Source: Calycina herbarum (lineage: Eukaryota > Ascomycota > Leotiomycetes > Helotiales > Pezizellaceae). From it: a DNA stretch of 29,133 nucleotides. The notes under the pieces were generated by a model that worked only from the letters and a program-made list of their open reading frames with translations, was not told the origin of the DNA and searched no databases. The position numbers and the translations under genes are program-made. Of the stretch, positions 10,554 through 20,597 are shown in pieces; position 1 is the stretch's first letter, and every line of letters begins with the position of its first letter. The DNA is taken from NCBI GenBank assembly GCA_001414485.1, contig LLEY01000321.1, positions 1-29,133 on the forward strand, written 5' to 3'.

Positions 10554-11888
10554 GGCTTATTTACGTCAAAGAATGCTTGGATTACGAGGTGCTCTCAATG
10601 GCTCGGTTATCTCGGCTATGATTTTCCTATTTTTGGCTCACCCTCTTCCGAGCTTCCGTCAATTTGGTCGACAGAAAGATATCTTGAGGGGGAAATAGGG
10701 AAGTCATTTGTCCCCTCTGTTTGGGCGATGAACTGTATTATTTTCTCAGATGTCTACGGATCAATTTTCTCCGAAAGAGGGGGAGATGAGATCCTACCTC
10801 GTATCAATGCATCATTCTTCAAACAGATTCCATTGCTTTTACATCTGTTAAAGTTCCACACCCGATGATTACTACCTCTTGCCTTTGCTTAGCTCGCCGG
10901 GCCCATTTTGGTGCCTTGTACCAATTATAACCAGTCAAGCACGTACCAGCGAGCATAGCAAACGCATGAGGGAGTAGTAGTTTGGCCTAAGAGCAATGAC
11001 TCCCAGGTCCCCCAGGCTACGCAATGGTTTTCCCTTTCGATTTTCGGTGGATGCCAGCGCAATTGAACATAAAATACCTCGGTAGGTTGTGCTTAAGAGG
11101 TGGGGAGTACATACTGCCCCAGAGCGGAGACATTTTGTTTCTCTCCTCTGACAAGTACGTTCCTCTAGTTCTCTACGAGAAAATACTACCTTCTCCTTCT
11201 AGTTTGGCTCAACTGAAGACACCGCATGTTTCTACTCCGCAAACCCCACAGCGGTGCGTCGTCACAGAGTTCCATTTAATACAACTTTATTGCAAAGTGT
11301 TCAAATTTATACATGACACAATGGTTCGCGCAACTTTCATGTCAGGAAAACAAGCTCAAGGAGTGGGGCATGCTTATTGTGGATATCTTGCGGCGTAGCT
11401 GGAAGACGTTTCGTATATTTGACGGCACTCAGTGCCTACCAGATCCCGATACCGATATGCATTCCTAATCTGGATATCCCATTCTTAAGTTTTCATATTC
11501 TTCCATGCCTATCTCTTTCCAGGCGGATCAGGTCGTCTCGGGACCCACCAAAGCAGGGTTTATTTATGAGGACCCGTTATGGGCTGATCCGCCCTGTTAC
11601 AAAGTTTCAATGTTAGATGTGCACTAACTTTACTAGGCCGAGAGCTTTTGGCGACTCTAATACCCTGTTTATCAACGAATTAATTCAACGCACTGTAGGG
11701 GGCTAAGCAGGTCATTACGGAGTATTGTGTGCTCATTTTCATGCAGAGCTATGTTTTCAATTTGGTGATCGAAACTTCCCCCGCTTCCAATCGTTGTTCT
11801 CTTTTGTCGAAGGTCTAAACAGAACGAAAATTATTTCGTTCCATTATTTGCAAACTCATAGTCTTCGCGACTTTCAAATCTTTCCACC
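10554..11888. other. intergenic stretch between the pogo element and the first UstYa gene
   Basis: No gene is firmly supported. An unstarted plus-strand frame is open from 10554 to 10868 (contains WLGYLGYDFPIFGSPSSELP). On the minus strand an exon-like stretch of 56 codons (10986-10819) follows a TCTTAG acceptor-like site. The two overlap, so at most one is real. A degraded repeat shared with 15184-15257 lies at 11187-11253. The last few hundred bases should hold the promoter of the gene at 11889, though I see no clear TATA box. Confidence 0.35.
11187..11253 (+). repeat. dispersed repeat, copy 1
   Basis: About 67 bp related to 15184-15257. They share TACCTTCTCCTTCT at the left, GACACCGC-TGTTTCT in the middle, and CGCAAACC/CCACAGCG at the right. 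Copy 2 has a short internal duplication (CGCAAACC CGCAAACC). It lies upstream of the first UstYa gene. Confidence 0.65.
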
Positions 11889-12988
11889 ATGTGGAAACTC
11901 ATACAACAAAGTACGATGAATTCGATATTCAGATACACTCGGGTCCCGGACGAAAACGAAGAGAAAGATCAAAACTCCAAATCCGAGCTTTCTGCACCAC
12001 TTGGAAACTCACGCAAAATCATTATATCATTATTTGTTGCTTCGATATGCTTGAGTTTATTCTCAGTCGGCATACTCACTTATTCGATCACCGCAAACCC
12101 AACTGATTCACAATGTGTCAAGCAACTATCTCCTTACTCCCCAGCGCTTGAGGCCGTGGAATACGAATGGCGCACCTACGCGAATGAGTTTGAAAAAGAA
12201 TCAATATATCGAGGGACTCCTACTCCCGAATTAGAAAAAGCTTGGGAAGATCTTTGGCAATGTAAGTTTTACACCATCCTTGTACTCAAGTCTAACAGAT
12301 TTTTAGTTGGTGTTGTTGGCATAGATGAAGAGAAGGTGCAACTTCTGAACAAATCATCGAGTGACTCATGGAGAATTCTTCCCGAGTCCGCAGGTGGTGG
12401 AGTGGCTGGTTTTCTCGAAGTGTAGGTAATGGGGACACCGTTCTCCAACTTCTTCTTTCTTGAATCCCTCTTAAATCATTCCTGAACCCCAGCATTATTC
12501 CATGCGAACCCAGAGACACTCTGTGATAGACAATGACTGACTCGCCCTCTTCTAGATTCCATCAAGTTCATTGCCTCGTTAGTTGCCCGGGTCTTTGTTA
12601 AATTTGATATTTACTCATTCACTACAGAATCTTATCCGCCAGTACACGTATCGTGAAGTATGGGACTATAGTGCCCATCCATCATTTTCAGGCCCAAAGC
12701 ACTTGCTCCGTACTCACGTCGATCATTGGTAAGCAATGGATGCCATCATTTTCTTCGAAAACGCAAGAACTATACTGACTTGCGAAAAGTATTGAAACCA
12801 TTCGGCTGAATCTCATGTGCATCGGCGATGTGACACCAGTACTTGTTAAACACGACGCAACTTCTGTCAATAAAGAATCCCCAGACTTTAATACCTTACA
12901 CAAGTGTCGCAAATTTGATAAGTTGCAAGAGTGGACAAGGGATCATGTCAAAGCAGATAAACTAGAAAAAGCCTCGCATCATCATTAG
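11889..12988 (+). CDS. UstYa-like oxidase 1 (DUF3328)
   Basis: UstYa-family proteins are membrane-anchored enzymes that catalyse oxidative cyclisation and related steps on fungal RiPP peptides such as ustiloxin. Five exons keep one open frame: 11889-12261, 12307-12421, 12556-12577 (a 22-nt micro-exon), 12628-12728 and 12790-12988, giving 269 residues. ATG 11889 sits in a strong CCACC context; ATG 11916 is a less likely alternative. A single membrane segment lies at about residues 43-68. The lumenal part has CVKQLSPYSPALE, GGGVAGFLEV, then the two family motifs HQVHC (165-169) and HVDHC (200-204, split by an intron after the second His) and the late CRKFDKLQEW block. It converges on the minus-strand UstYa gene downstream. 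No lesion is seen, so it should be functional. The substrate is inferred to be the precursor at 18147. Confidence 0.92.
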
Positions 12989-13637
12989 ATGAATATATTC
13001 TGGTGAAGATTTTGCCATTTTGATATAGCTAGCTGGAACATGTCACAATTAAAATGATAATGTCAACTTATTGTCTGCAACATTACGAAAAGTGATTCTT
13101 AAACGCCATTTTAGACTTCTTCAGTGTGTAATGGAATCTAAAAGAAAACCCCGGCATTCGGCCAATCTGTTGAGTAAACAAAGTCTCCAACCGGTGATAC
13201 TTCGGCAAGGCCCCCTTCTCGACATAATTCATTACGGGATTTGAAGAGTGTTTGATAAATGTTGTGTCAGTAGAAGTAAGTATCATTGGCTCGCGGTGGA
13301 CATTAACCGCCGTAATAAATATGTGATCTCGAACTTGATTCTTTCTACAACACCTCAGCTAATACTCCTAAATTCTTCCAAGTGCGTAGAATAATTTATT
13401 TGAATCTTCCTAGAAATGTAGAATAACAGGAACTAGGGAGGCAGGTAGGAACCTAATGTATTTACCACCACTTAAAATGTCCGTCGCGAGACCGGATGTC
13501 AGTGTCACATATTTGTTGTATGAATGTATGGCGCCTTCGGAATATTAAGACATTACTTTTGACAACATGGATTCAGAAAGGTGTACTTCAACATTTAAAA
13601 ATCAGTTCCGCTTTTTTTCGCTTTTTTTAAATTGTTG
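12989..13637. other. gap between convergent UstYa genes
   Basis: These 649 bp separate two stop codons facing each other, so both 3' ends and terminators must lie here. A minus-strand open frame of about 67 codons (13083-13286) has no recognisable domain. T- and A-rich tracts near 13600-13630 could serve the minus-strand gene's last exon or polyadenylation. Confidence 0.4.
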
Positions 13638-14714
13638 CTAAACTAACAAATTAGTCTTGCCCATGCGATCAGATGGCAACTGCTTTTGCCCAAATCCTTT
13701 TACAGGAATATTTTGTGATACATCTGCCTTCTTCATCCATTCCAGCACGTTATCCCACTTCTTACAAGTATGTATTGTGTTAAAATATGGCATTGGCGCA
13801 TCCCTTCCCTCCATCCAGTTATAAGTCATCACAGTGAGGTCGGCTTCACACATAACGTTCATTCTTAGTATCTCGATACAATGCCCTGTAATTTCTGGTC
13901 AGAACTTCATTTCCGCTTCGCAGATATTTTCCAGACTCTTACCAAGATGCTCCGTGATTGTTGCGTCTGTGAGATTCTGAAAAGCCGGGTACTTGTCATG
14001 ATAATATTTGAAATCTATGGATCGACGAATCAGGTCCTAAGTAAATAATCAACTGGCTGAAACTTCAATGGGATGTTTTCCTCGTACCACACAATGTAGT
14101 TTGTGAAATACATCCAACGTTGCGAGGTATTTCTCTCCCGGTAATTTTACAGCTTCCTCCTGATGTGGGTTCAATTTTTTCAACTCAGCTTCCGAGATAC
14201 CAAAGAATCCAGCTACATCATTGAATTTAGTACTACCACTTATGGAAGAAAGAAAGGAATCTGTTGCTTACTTTCTGTAATATTGTCCCATGCTGCATCG
14301 ACTTCAGGGCCTGACTTGCCATTCCATATCGATTTTGCTTTCAAGCTACCTTCAAATTGTTGTACCTCATAGCTTATCGACTCCCACGCAGGTGCTTTGC
14401 AAAATTAGCAAAATAAATAAACTTCGCGAAAGATACATACACGGTTGACTTAATCGTTTGCCACAAGCGACATCCATTGACCTCTCACTTAGATTGAGTC
14501 GGTATACGGCAAAGAACACGATTACCGAATTGAGAAATAGAAATATGAGGTGAGTAACTAGTGTAAGGGATTGGCATTCGGACCTTGACCTCGCAGCTCC
14601 CTTTTCCGATACTGGCAAAAAGGGAGTTTCAGCATCTTGAATATCGCCATCTCTCGCTTTGGATTTGGGATCCGAGATGGTGAAATAACTTTGGAAGATA
14701 CGGAATGCATTCAT
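13638..14714 (-). CDS. UstYa-like oxidase 2 (DUF3328)
   Basis: This is the second UstYa-type oxidase, on the minus strand. Five exons fit in phase: 14714-14441, 14394-14272, 14212-14088, 14036-13943 and 13885-13638 (287 residues). The membrane segment is at about residues 50-71 (THLIFLFLNSVIVFFAVY). It is followed by CGKRLSQPSPAWESISYEV and AAWDNIT, both typical of the family. The two motifs are HKLHC (169-173) and HLGHC (204-208), and the tail has CKKWDNVLEWMKK. Intron positions match those of the neighbours: one directly after the first HxxHC (as in oxidase 1) and one inside the second. In the Ser-Pro-Ala codon the split T|CA is shared with oxidase 3. The gene is intact. It diverges from the MFS gene across a 783-bp shared upstream region, which suggests joint control. 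Confidence 0.92.
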
Positions 14715-15497
14715 GATCAAATTTTGGTGATAAGTGAACAGATTCTTGATCCCAGTAAGAATAATAGTGTAGAAAGAAATTGTCTTGCTCGTTAATTTGA
14801 ATGTCAAGTGTCCAGAATCACAAGAAATAGTGGATCAAGGAGCATTGGCCAAACTTATGAGTGCATCATCACAGTAAGCCTTAGGTTACCATATCAGAAA
14901 GTTTCAATGTGCACGAAAATAACGATATGAATGCCCGATTTCAACATTGTTCTCCCAGCAGTGCATGGATTCAGGTCCCTCCCGCAAATTTGGGTTTTGT
15001 CGCTTTACAAAATCTAGCCGTGCACACCTAACCGCAGACTTTTATGGACCTTACAGGGTTGGTTTTAGTGGTTCGCTTTTACAGGTCCCACCACTATCCC
15101 CGCACAGGTTGGACCCCCTGGGTGTGTACCCAACTATGGTCCAACAACTTTTTTGAATTTAAGCGCTCGGATGTACAAGATGTTACCTTCTCCTTCTCGT
15201 TAGGCTTAATTAGAGACACCGCTTGTTTCTGCGCCGCAAACCCGCAAACCCACAGCGTCGTTAAATAACCTATTGGTCCAACAACTCGCAGATCTTCCGT
15301 TGATATGTGTTTTCACGGATAGATTGCCGAGGCGTTACACGCTAAGCGAGGCGAGCAGAGGCTTCATTCAACCTCACTCCACTTGCTTTCCGTATTACAT
15401 TGCGAGGCCATCATTTTCATCCAAATAAGATCGACCCCTACTCCTAAAAATTACAAAACTCATTACAATTAGACCCTAGCGCTCCAATCAATTCACG
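14715..15497. promoter_or_regulatory. divergent intergenic region, UstYa-2 / MFS exporter
   Basis: Both start codons point away from this 783-bp region, so it must contain both promoters. It holds the second copy of a dispersed repeat (15184-15257) and two copies of GGTCCAACAACT (near 15139 and 15275). No clear TATA box or known regulator site was identified. Confidence 0.5.
15184..15257 (+). repeat. dispersed repeat, copy 2
   Basis: Degraded match to 11187-11253, in the same orientation, upstream of the MFS exporter gene. Confidence 0.65.
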
Positions 15498-17325
15498 ATG
15501 TCTGAATCTACCCCTCTCCTACATCAAGACGATGTACACGGCAACGAAGTTACACCCGGAAAACTTGACCGACAATCCACTTCCGGTACCTTATCTGTGG
15601 TCCTTCTCTGCACTCTTTGCATTTTGACAATTGATGTTGGCATATTCCTGCAGATGGCACCGCTGACCCGCATTCTCGAGTCCATCGTTTGCAGGTCTTA
15701 CTACCAAGAGCTTGGACAGTTTATTGGTGGAATTCCCGAATCAGAGTGCAAACTTTCAGCAATTCAGGGAAGGCTTGCCATGTTGAAAGGATGGTCGGCT
15801 TTATCTGATTGTCTTCCAAGTAAGCCTCGGAAAGAATTTGTTAACTGTCTGCTGACCGTGCCTAGGTGTCTTTCTGGCTGTGCCATACGGGTTGATGGCC
15901 GACAAATATGGCAGAAAACCAGTACTTTATCTAGCTATTATTGGAGTTGTGTTGAGTGACATTTGGTTGCTCATAGTCTGTATTATTTGTCCCTGCTTAT
16001 AAACTGTGTACGTCCTAATGATGTATCGCAGGTCGGTTTCCCAATGTGTTTGCTGTCGAGTTTATATGGCTTTCCCCTGTATTCAATATTATAGGGGGAG
16101 GACCAGGAGTGGTTAGTATATGCTCTAAACTGAGCCAGATTCATCAGGTTTTGGCGGTGTGGTCAACTTTCGACAAGTGCTGACGTTTCATTAGGCAAGT
16201 GCGGTGATTTTGACGACTGTTGCAGACGTTGTCACCGAAGGCGAAAGGTTTGTTTACGTCACTTTTGGCTCCATATTTACTAACCATATTGGAATTAGAT
16301 CAACGAGTTTCTTCAGAATCTCAGCTTCCCTGCTAGTTGCGCAACTTATTGCGATTCCGACAAGCTCTATTTTAATGGAGACTTATCTTTGGCTTCCCAT
16401 GTTTCTTGGTCTCGGGGCAATGATCCTGGGTGGTATGATGGTTATCATGCTACCAGAAACTTTGACCCAACCACCAAGCTCTCCGGGTGTATTTTCCGCT
16501 CTTGATTCAGAAAATGTTGAGAGAGAGAACTCTGAAGATCACATTTCGGAGGCCTATTCTTTTGATGCGCTAGTCCAAAACGGCAAGTGGATCATGGATG
16601 AATACCGATCCGTGTTCGTTTCGCCAATAGTTGCTACTCTCATATTTACATTCCTCATAAATTCCCTTGGCAGATCATCTCTTGACCTTTTGCTTCAATA
16701 TGCTTCCCGTAGGTATCATTGGACGATATCTCAGGTACGTTCTGCTCCGGTTTTCAGGAGCACAACTACTGATTTCCTGTACAGGCTGGCTTTCTGTTTC
16801 CGTTGCGTGCGTCCGTTCAGCTGGCGCTTCTTCTTCTGATACTGCCATCTCTGTCATATTTTCTTACAGATTATTTGTCAATTAATGCCAAGCTAAAAGA
16901 CCTCTACATTTCGCGAGGAAGTGTTGGTCTTCTTATGCTCGGGTCTATTGGAATTGGGTTGTCACCAAATCCGGTTTTCATGGCATTATGTATGTTCTAT
17001 TTTGATATTTGTTGCCTCGAATACCCCGCTAATTTGTAAAGTTCTCGTTATAAGTGCGTTGGGCTCCGGGTTTGCTACAACTGTCAGAAGTTTAGCAACA
17101 TCACTTGTTGCTCCCAGTAAAGTAGGACGTTTGTATGCTGCTATGACGACCATGGAAATGATTGGCGGTATGGTAGCAGGTCCACTACTTTCTAAATTGT
17201 ACAGTTTCGGTTTAAATCTCGATGGTTTCTGGGTTGGTCTCCCATTCTTGGCGTCCGGGGGCCTTTTTCTGATTGTCGCATTACCATTGTGGATTTTATC
17301 TTTGGGGTCGCATCCCAGTACGTGA
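15498..17325 (+). CDS. MFS exporter in the peptide cluster
   Basis: This is a major facilitator superfamily transporter, most likely a proton-driven exporter in the plasma membrane. Seven exons keep the frame: 15498-15819, 15866-15979, 16032-16111, 16195-16247, 16299-16734, 16785-16989 and 17042-17325 (497 residues, normal for the family). The N-terminus STPLLHQ is a common cytosolic start in this group. Helix 1 is VVLLCTLCILTIDVGIFLQ. The MFS motif A between helices 2 and 3 reads GLMADKYGRKP (116-126). The sixth helix ends in MLPETL, followed by a long cytosolic loop rich in Asp, Glu and Ser, and a second six-helix half. The gene is intact. It lies between UstYa-2 and the precursor, which suggests that it exports the modified peptide; this is inferred from context, since MFS genes are regular members of dikaritin clusters. 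Confidence 0.92.
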
Positions 17326-17926
17326 TTTAGAAATCATCGTAAATACATAGAATTTGTTTGCCAAACGACTGTTCATTGCCATCCTAGGGACGAAATAAGT
17401 TGCTTGTGGAGTTGCCCCGCATTAAGCGAGGATTTGAACCACGGAAATTCATTGTTTTACTAGGAGGGGGGCAATATCACTTCTTGATTTCATCACAAGT
17501 TCAGAACCAACAATTTCCACTTCTGCCAGCCAGTGCATGATACGAACGAACGTTGCTCTCTTAATGCACGCAATGCCTGTTGCGGGATTGGTATCCCTGG
17601 ACTTTTGTTTATGGAATGCATAAAGACCACTAGCGGGTAAGAGAAGGTAGCAGTCTATCTGTTGTGCTTACATTCTGAAAGATGCCGTTGCAAGTCGCCT
17701 CTAAGAAATGAACAGGGGGTGAGGGCAGGCTTTGTGAATGGAGTTGATTTTCACGAACTTCGCTGCTCGGGATTAGCTTCTCTACTGCTCCCCACCCTCG
17801 CTCGAGCCCTGTTCAACGGAGTTTAGAGAGAGAAATTGACGAAAGAACATAATCCGCTGAAACCATGGGCTCAATCCAATAATGGGATTCCTTCGACGTC
17901 TAAATTCCGGACTCCACAACACTCTT

Positions 17927-17942
17927 CCTTCCATATGGAAGG
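17927..17942. promoter_or_regulatory. perfect palindrome CCTTCCATATGGAAGG
   Basis: A 16-bp perfect inverted repeat with no spacer, about 205 bp upstream of the precursor ATG. Dimeric fungal transcription factors often bind such sites. A core match TTCCATATGG also occurs near 22600 but is not a full palindrome. A role is inferred from position only. Confidence 0.4.
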
Positions 17943-18030
17943 CGTACTACGGTATCTTTGGTATTTCGACTAGGAAGACTAGAATCACAAAAGCCGCTCA
18001 GATCTTACCTTGATTCCGAGCACTAAAAAC

Positions 18031-18037
18031 ATATAAA
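18031..18037 (+). promoter_or_regulatory. TATA-box-like ATATAAA
   Basis: ATATAAA lies 110 bp upstream of the precursor start codon, with a CT-rich stretch between, which fits a strong inducible promoter. Confidence 0.5.
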
Positions 18038-18146
18038 GACCTCTCCAACATCCAAGGAAGCTCTATCATCGCACTCATCAACTCCTCATTCTCATTTACA
18101 TCCTTCTCTGAAATCTTGCCATACCTCAAAGTAGTCCAAGTTCATC

Positions 18147-18916
18147 ATGAAGTTTCTCAACACCCTCACCACCACCCTTTTGGCTTTGCCAGCTCTGGTT
18201 CTTGCTGCTCCAGTGATTCAAGGTAATTAAACTTGATTTCCCTCCCTATCTCACATCTGACTCGAGAAACAGACGTTAGATCAGTCGCAGCTATCGACCT
18301 CGACACTCAAGCCGTAGCCAGAGCACTTGCTCCAGTCATTGCCAAGCGTGCCACTGCTGACGAGAACATCATCCTCGCATTCCTCGCGTACACCGATTCT
18401 GACGCCGCAACTGTTGCCAAGCGTGAAGAGGCCAACGAAAATGTCATCTGGCTCATTTTGGCTTATGATGAAGCCGGAAATGCAGTTACCACGGAGGCTC
18501 CAGCAGCAACTGTTGCCAAGCGTGATGTGGATCAAAACGCCATCATCCTTGCCTTTCTCGCCTATACTGATTCGGAAGCTGCAAATGCTGATATCGCCAA
18601 GCGAGGAGAGGACAATGAGAACATCATTCTCATATTCCTTGCCTACGCTGATGGCGAGTCCGCAGCCGTTGCCAAGCGTGCTGAGCAAAACGAGAATGTT
18701 ATCTGGATCATTCTTGCCTACGACGAGAAGACGGCTGAAGAGGCAGCTGTCTCCAAGCGTGCTGAGCAAAACGAGAATGTTATCTGGATCATTCTTGCCT
18801 ACGACGAGAAGACGGCTGAAGAGGCAGCTGTCTCCAAGCGTGCTGAGCAAAATGAGAATGTTATCTGGCTCATTCTTGCCTACGACGAAAAGACCGAAGC
18901 AACCACTGCTGACTAG
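18147..18916 (+). CDS. dikaritin-type RiPP precursor, seven Kex2-spaced core repeats
   Basis: This is a secreted precursor for a modified peptide. Two exons, 18147-18222 and 18273-18916, are joined by a 50-bp intron, giving 239 residues. A signal peptide covers about residues 1-20 (MKFLNTLTTTLLALPALVLA). A short pro-region then ends at AKR (49-51). Seven units follow, six of them closed by KR, the Kex2 site: 52-76, 77-109, 110-136, 137-161, 162-188, 189-215 and 216-239. Each unit has acidic residues, a hydrophobic core and an Ala/Glu/Thr-rich tail. Class A cores (units 1, 3, 4) read like ENIILAFLAYTD. Class B cores (units 2, 5, 6, 7) read like ENVIWLILAYDE. Leu-Ala-Tyr is invariant. Neighbouring UstYa and MFS genes support oxidative cyclisation, probably through the Tyr. 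The product's structure and activity are unknown, and I do not recognise the cores from described families. Confidence 0.93.
18350..18916 (+). repeat. seven in-frame core-peptide repeats
   Basis: The unit boundaries, taken after each KR, are 18350-18424, 18425-18523, 18524-18604, 18605-18679, 18680-18760, 18761-18841 and 18842-18916. Lengths are 75, 99, 81, 75, 81, 81 and 75 bp. Unit 2 is longer because of an extra TTEAPAA stretch. The last unit ends in ...ATTAD and a stop, without a KR. Confidence 0.93.
18680..18841 (+). repeat. exact 81-bp tandem duplication in the precursor
   Basis: Units 5 and 6 are identical base for base over all 81 bp. Unit 7 is the same over most of its length, with a few changes (for example Ile to Leu after Trp). 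The others are much more diverged, so this is a recent duplication or gene-conversion event. Confidence 0.95.
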
Positions 18917-20597
18917 TTCTACTGCTCCTAACGACAAACTTTGCATCCTTACTTTCGCTGACGAGCCTGAGTAAGCTTCTGTTGATTATCATTGAATGGA
19001 TGGGGCGGGCATGATTCTAGGGGGAATTTATCGGTGTTGAAGACTGGGTTGAGATTTATTTGGACGTTGTTTTTATGGGATGGGCTTGGCTGATGAGCGG
19101 TTGGAACATGGCTTGTGTCAACTATGTTCATTTGAGGAAGTTGAGAAAACCTTTTTTTGTGGAATACCAGGCTTTGTAACTCGGAGAGAGCATAGCATCA
19201 ATCAAACACTGAACTTCCAAAATCTTCTAGCAACCCAAAAAAGTTCGCAAGTGACTCAACATTTGGAGGTGAAGAGAGTTTAAATAACTCGGGCTGGTGA
19301 GAAGCCTGATATGGATGAGAAATTTGATAGAGCTCTTTCAGTATAAGTGTAATTAATTTTACGGACTTTTGAGTCTGCTACATTTTTGATTTCAACAAGC
19401 ATAGACACTCGCTCTCAAAGTCTCAACGGAACTTTCAAATAACCACATCGAGTCAGATTCTCAAATTATGAGCGCATGTTGCACATCCATTGGGATCTCG
19501 ACAATTAAGGCGACTTTTCGTAGTAATTCAGTTCTACCAAGATGTGTAATTCAAACATGACACTAATTTTCTCACAAGCACCACAATCTTACAAGCGATG
19601 ACGAAAACTTGAGATCATCCATCAGCTCTTGCATATTATACCGATTGGTTACAAAACAACCGATCGCTACTTCTCTGATAGTACAACAAGCTTGCGGTGA
19701 ACAAAAAAGATGTTAGCTCGCTTGCTCTACAGGTGCCTGTGCCGCAACTGCACCTTCTGTCAACCTCCACGAGGACAAATACAGATAATGCAGGTAAGTG
19801 ATAGAGCTATGTTAGCTCCTACGCGGTCTTGATAATATGTGGAGCCCAGAATCATGTCGCGATTGCCCTCCGGATCACCCTATAGCAATTTACCGATAGA
19901 AGCAGCTCCATTAAATCAAAGTTAACTATATCAAGTAATCAAATTGCAGGAAAATGTTATTTCTTCCTTCATAAAAATGGTTATTTCTAATAAAAAAAAA
20001 CAGTTTTTAAGCCTAAAAGAGCTCTATCTTACAACACCTTTAAGTCTTACTAAATAAAAAACCCCTAAACTATTGACGCCCAAATATTCTAACTTCATAT
20101 TGAGTGAGCGATTTGGCTGAGGTTGATTTTACCCTAGCAAGTAAACGAGCGCTTGGGTTCAATTCCCCCCCCCCAAGAAAAACGTTTAGCGCTGGCCCGT
20201 TTAGCGCGAACCAGGTTGCTATGTTTGTTTCTGTCTAGGCAAGTGACGAGTCATAGATCTTAGGGTAGGACTTAGGGGGGGGCATTTAACTCCCTGTAAG
20301 TTGCATGCATCAAAATCCTCAAGGGTCTTGGTCGGAGTGATGTTTTCCCTAATATGCGGGGCGAATCCTTCGAGATACACGTCCGGCATATATTTCAGAT
20401 AGTGGGCCCATGTGGCAAAGCCGCTTAGCGGGGAACAACACGCGAGTATTGCAGCAAACCAAGACCCACACCACTTTCCATAGTTGGAGCTTGATTTTGT
20501 AGGTTGCCTATTTTGCCTCGTTGAAGTCAATTGTGCTGATTTCTTCAAACAAAATTACTCTGTTGATGCTCTTCACTTTACTAAGGAAATCACCATT
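18917..20597. other. intergenic region between the precursor and UstYa-3
   Basis: About 1.7 kb without a supported gene. It starts with the precursor's 3' region and becomes AT-rich at 19900-20090. It contains a tRNA-like (possibly SINE) segment near 20107-20175. A minus-strand open stretch of 110 codons (20219-20548) has no ATG start and no domain I recognise. The final 100 bp should hold the UstYa-3 promoter. Confidence 0.45.
20107..20175 (+). repeat. tRNA-like, possibly SINE-head sequence
   Basis: A perfect RNA polymerase III B box GGTTCAATTCC (20156-20166) lies 42 bp after an A-box-like TGGCTGAGGTTG (20114-20125), which is close to tRNA spacing. The acceptor and T stems do not pair, so this is not an intact tRNA. 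It may be a tRNA relic or the head of a short interspersed element. Confidence 0.3.

Larger units (their letters stand above)
17326..18146. promoter_or_regulatory. upstream region of the RiPP precursor
   Basis: No gene is seen in these 821 bp. The downstream half should be the precursor promoter. It contains a perfect 16-bp palindrome (17927-17942) and a TATA-like ATATAAA (18031-18037), followed by a pyrimidine- and CATC-rich leader typical of highly expressed secreted fungal proteins. Confidence 0.55.

Noticed and set aside
12292..12912. Minus-strand frames over UstYa-1
   Set aside because: Shadows of the spliced plus-strand UstYa gene, whose motifs are intact.
17414..17475. Minus-strand tRNA-like signal (GGTTCAAATCC with TTGCCCC/GGGGCAA ends)
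   Set aside because: The B box and a 7-bp end pairing exist, but the T arm is not adjacent to the 3' acceptor strand and no D or anticodon arm forms.
18281..18974. Long frames on both strands over the precursor
   Set aside because: Shadows produced by the repeat structure of the true precursor frame.
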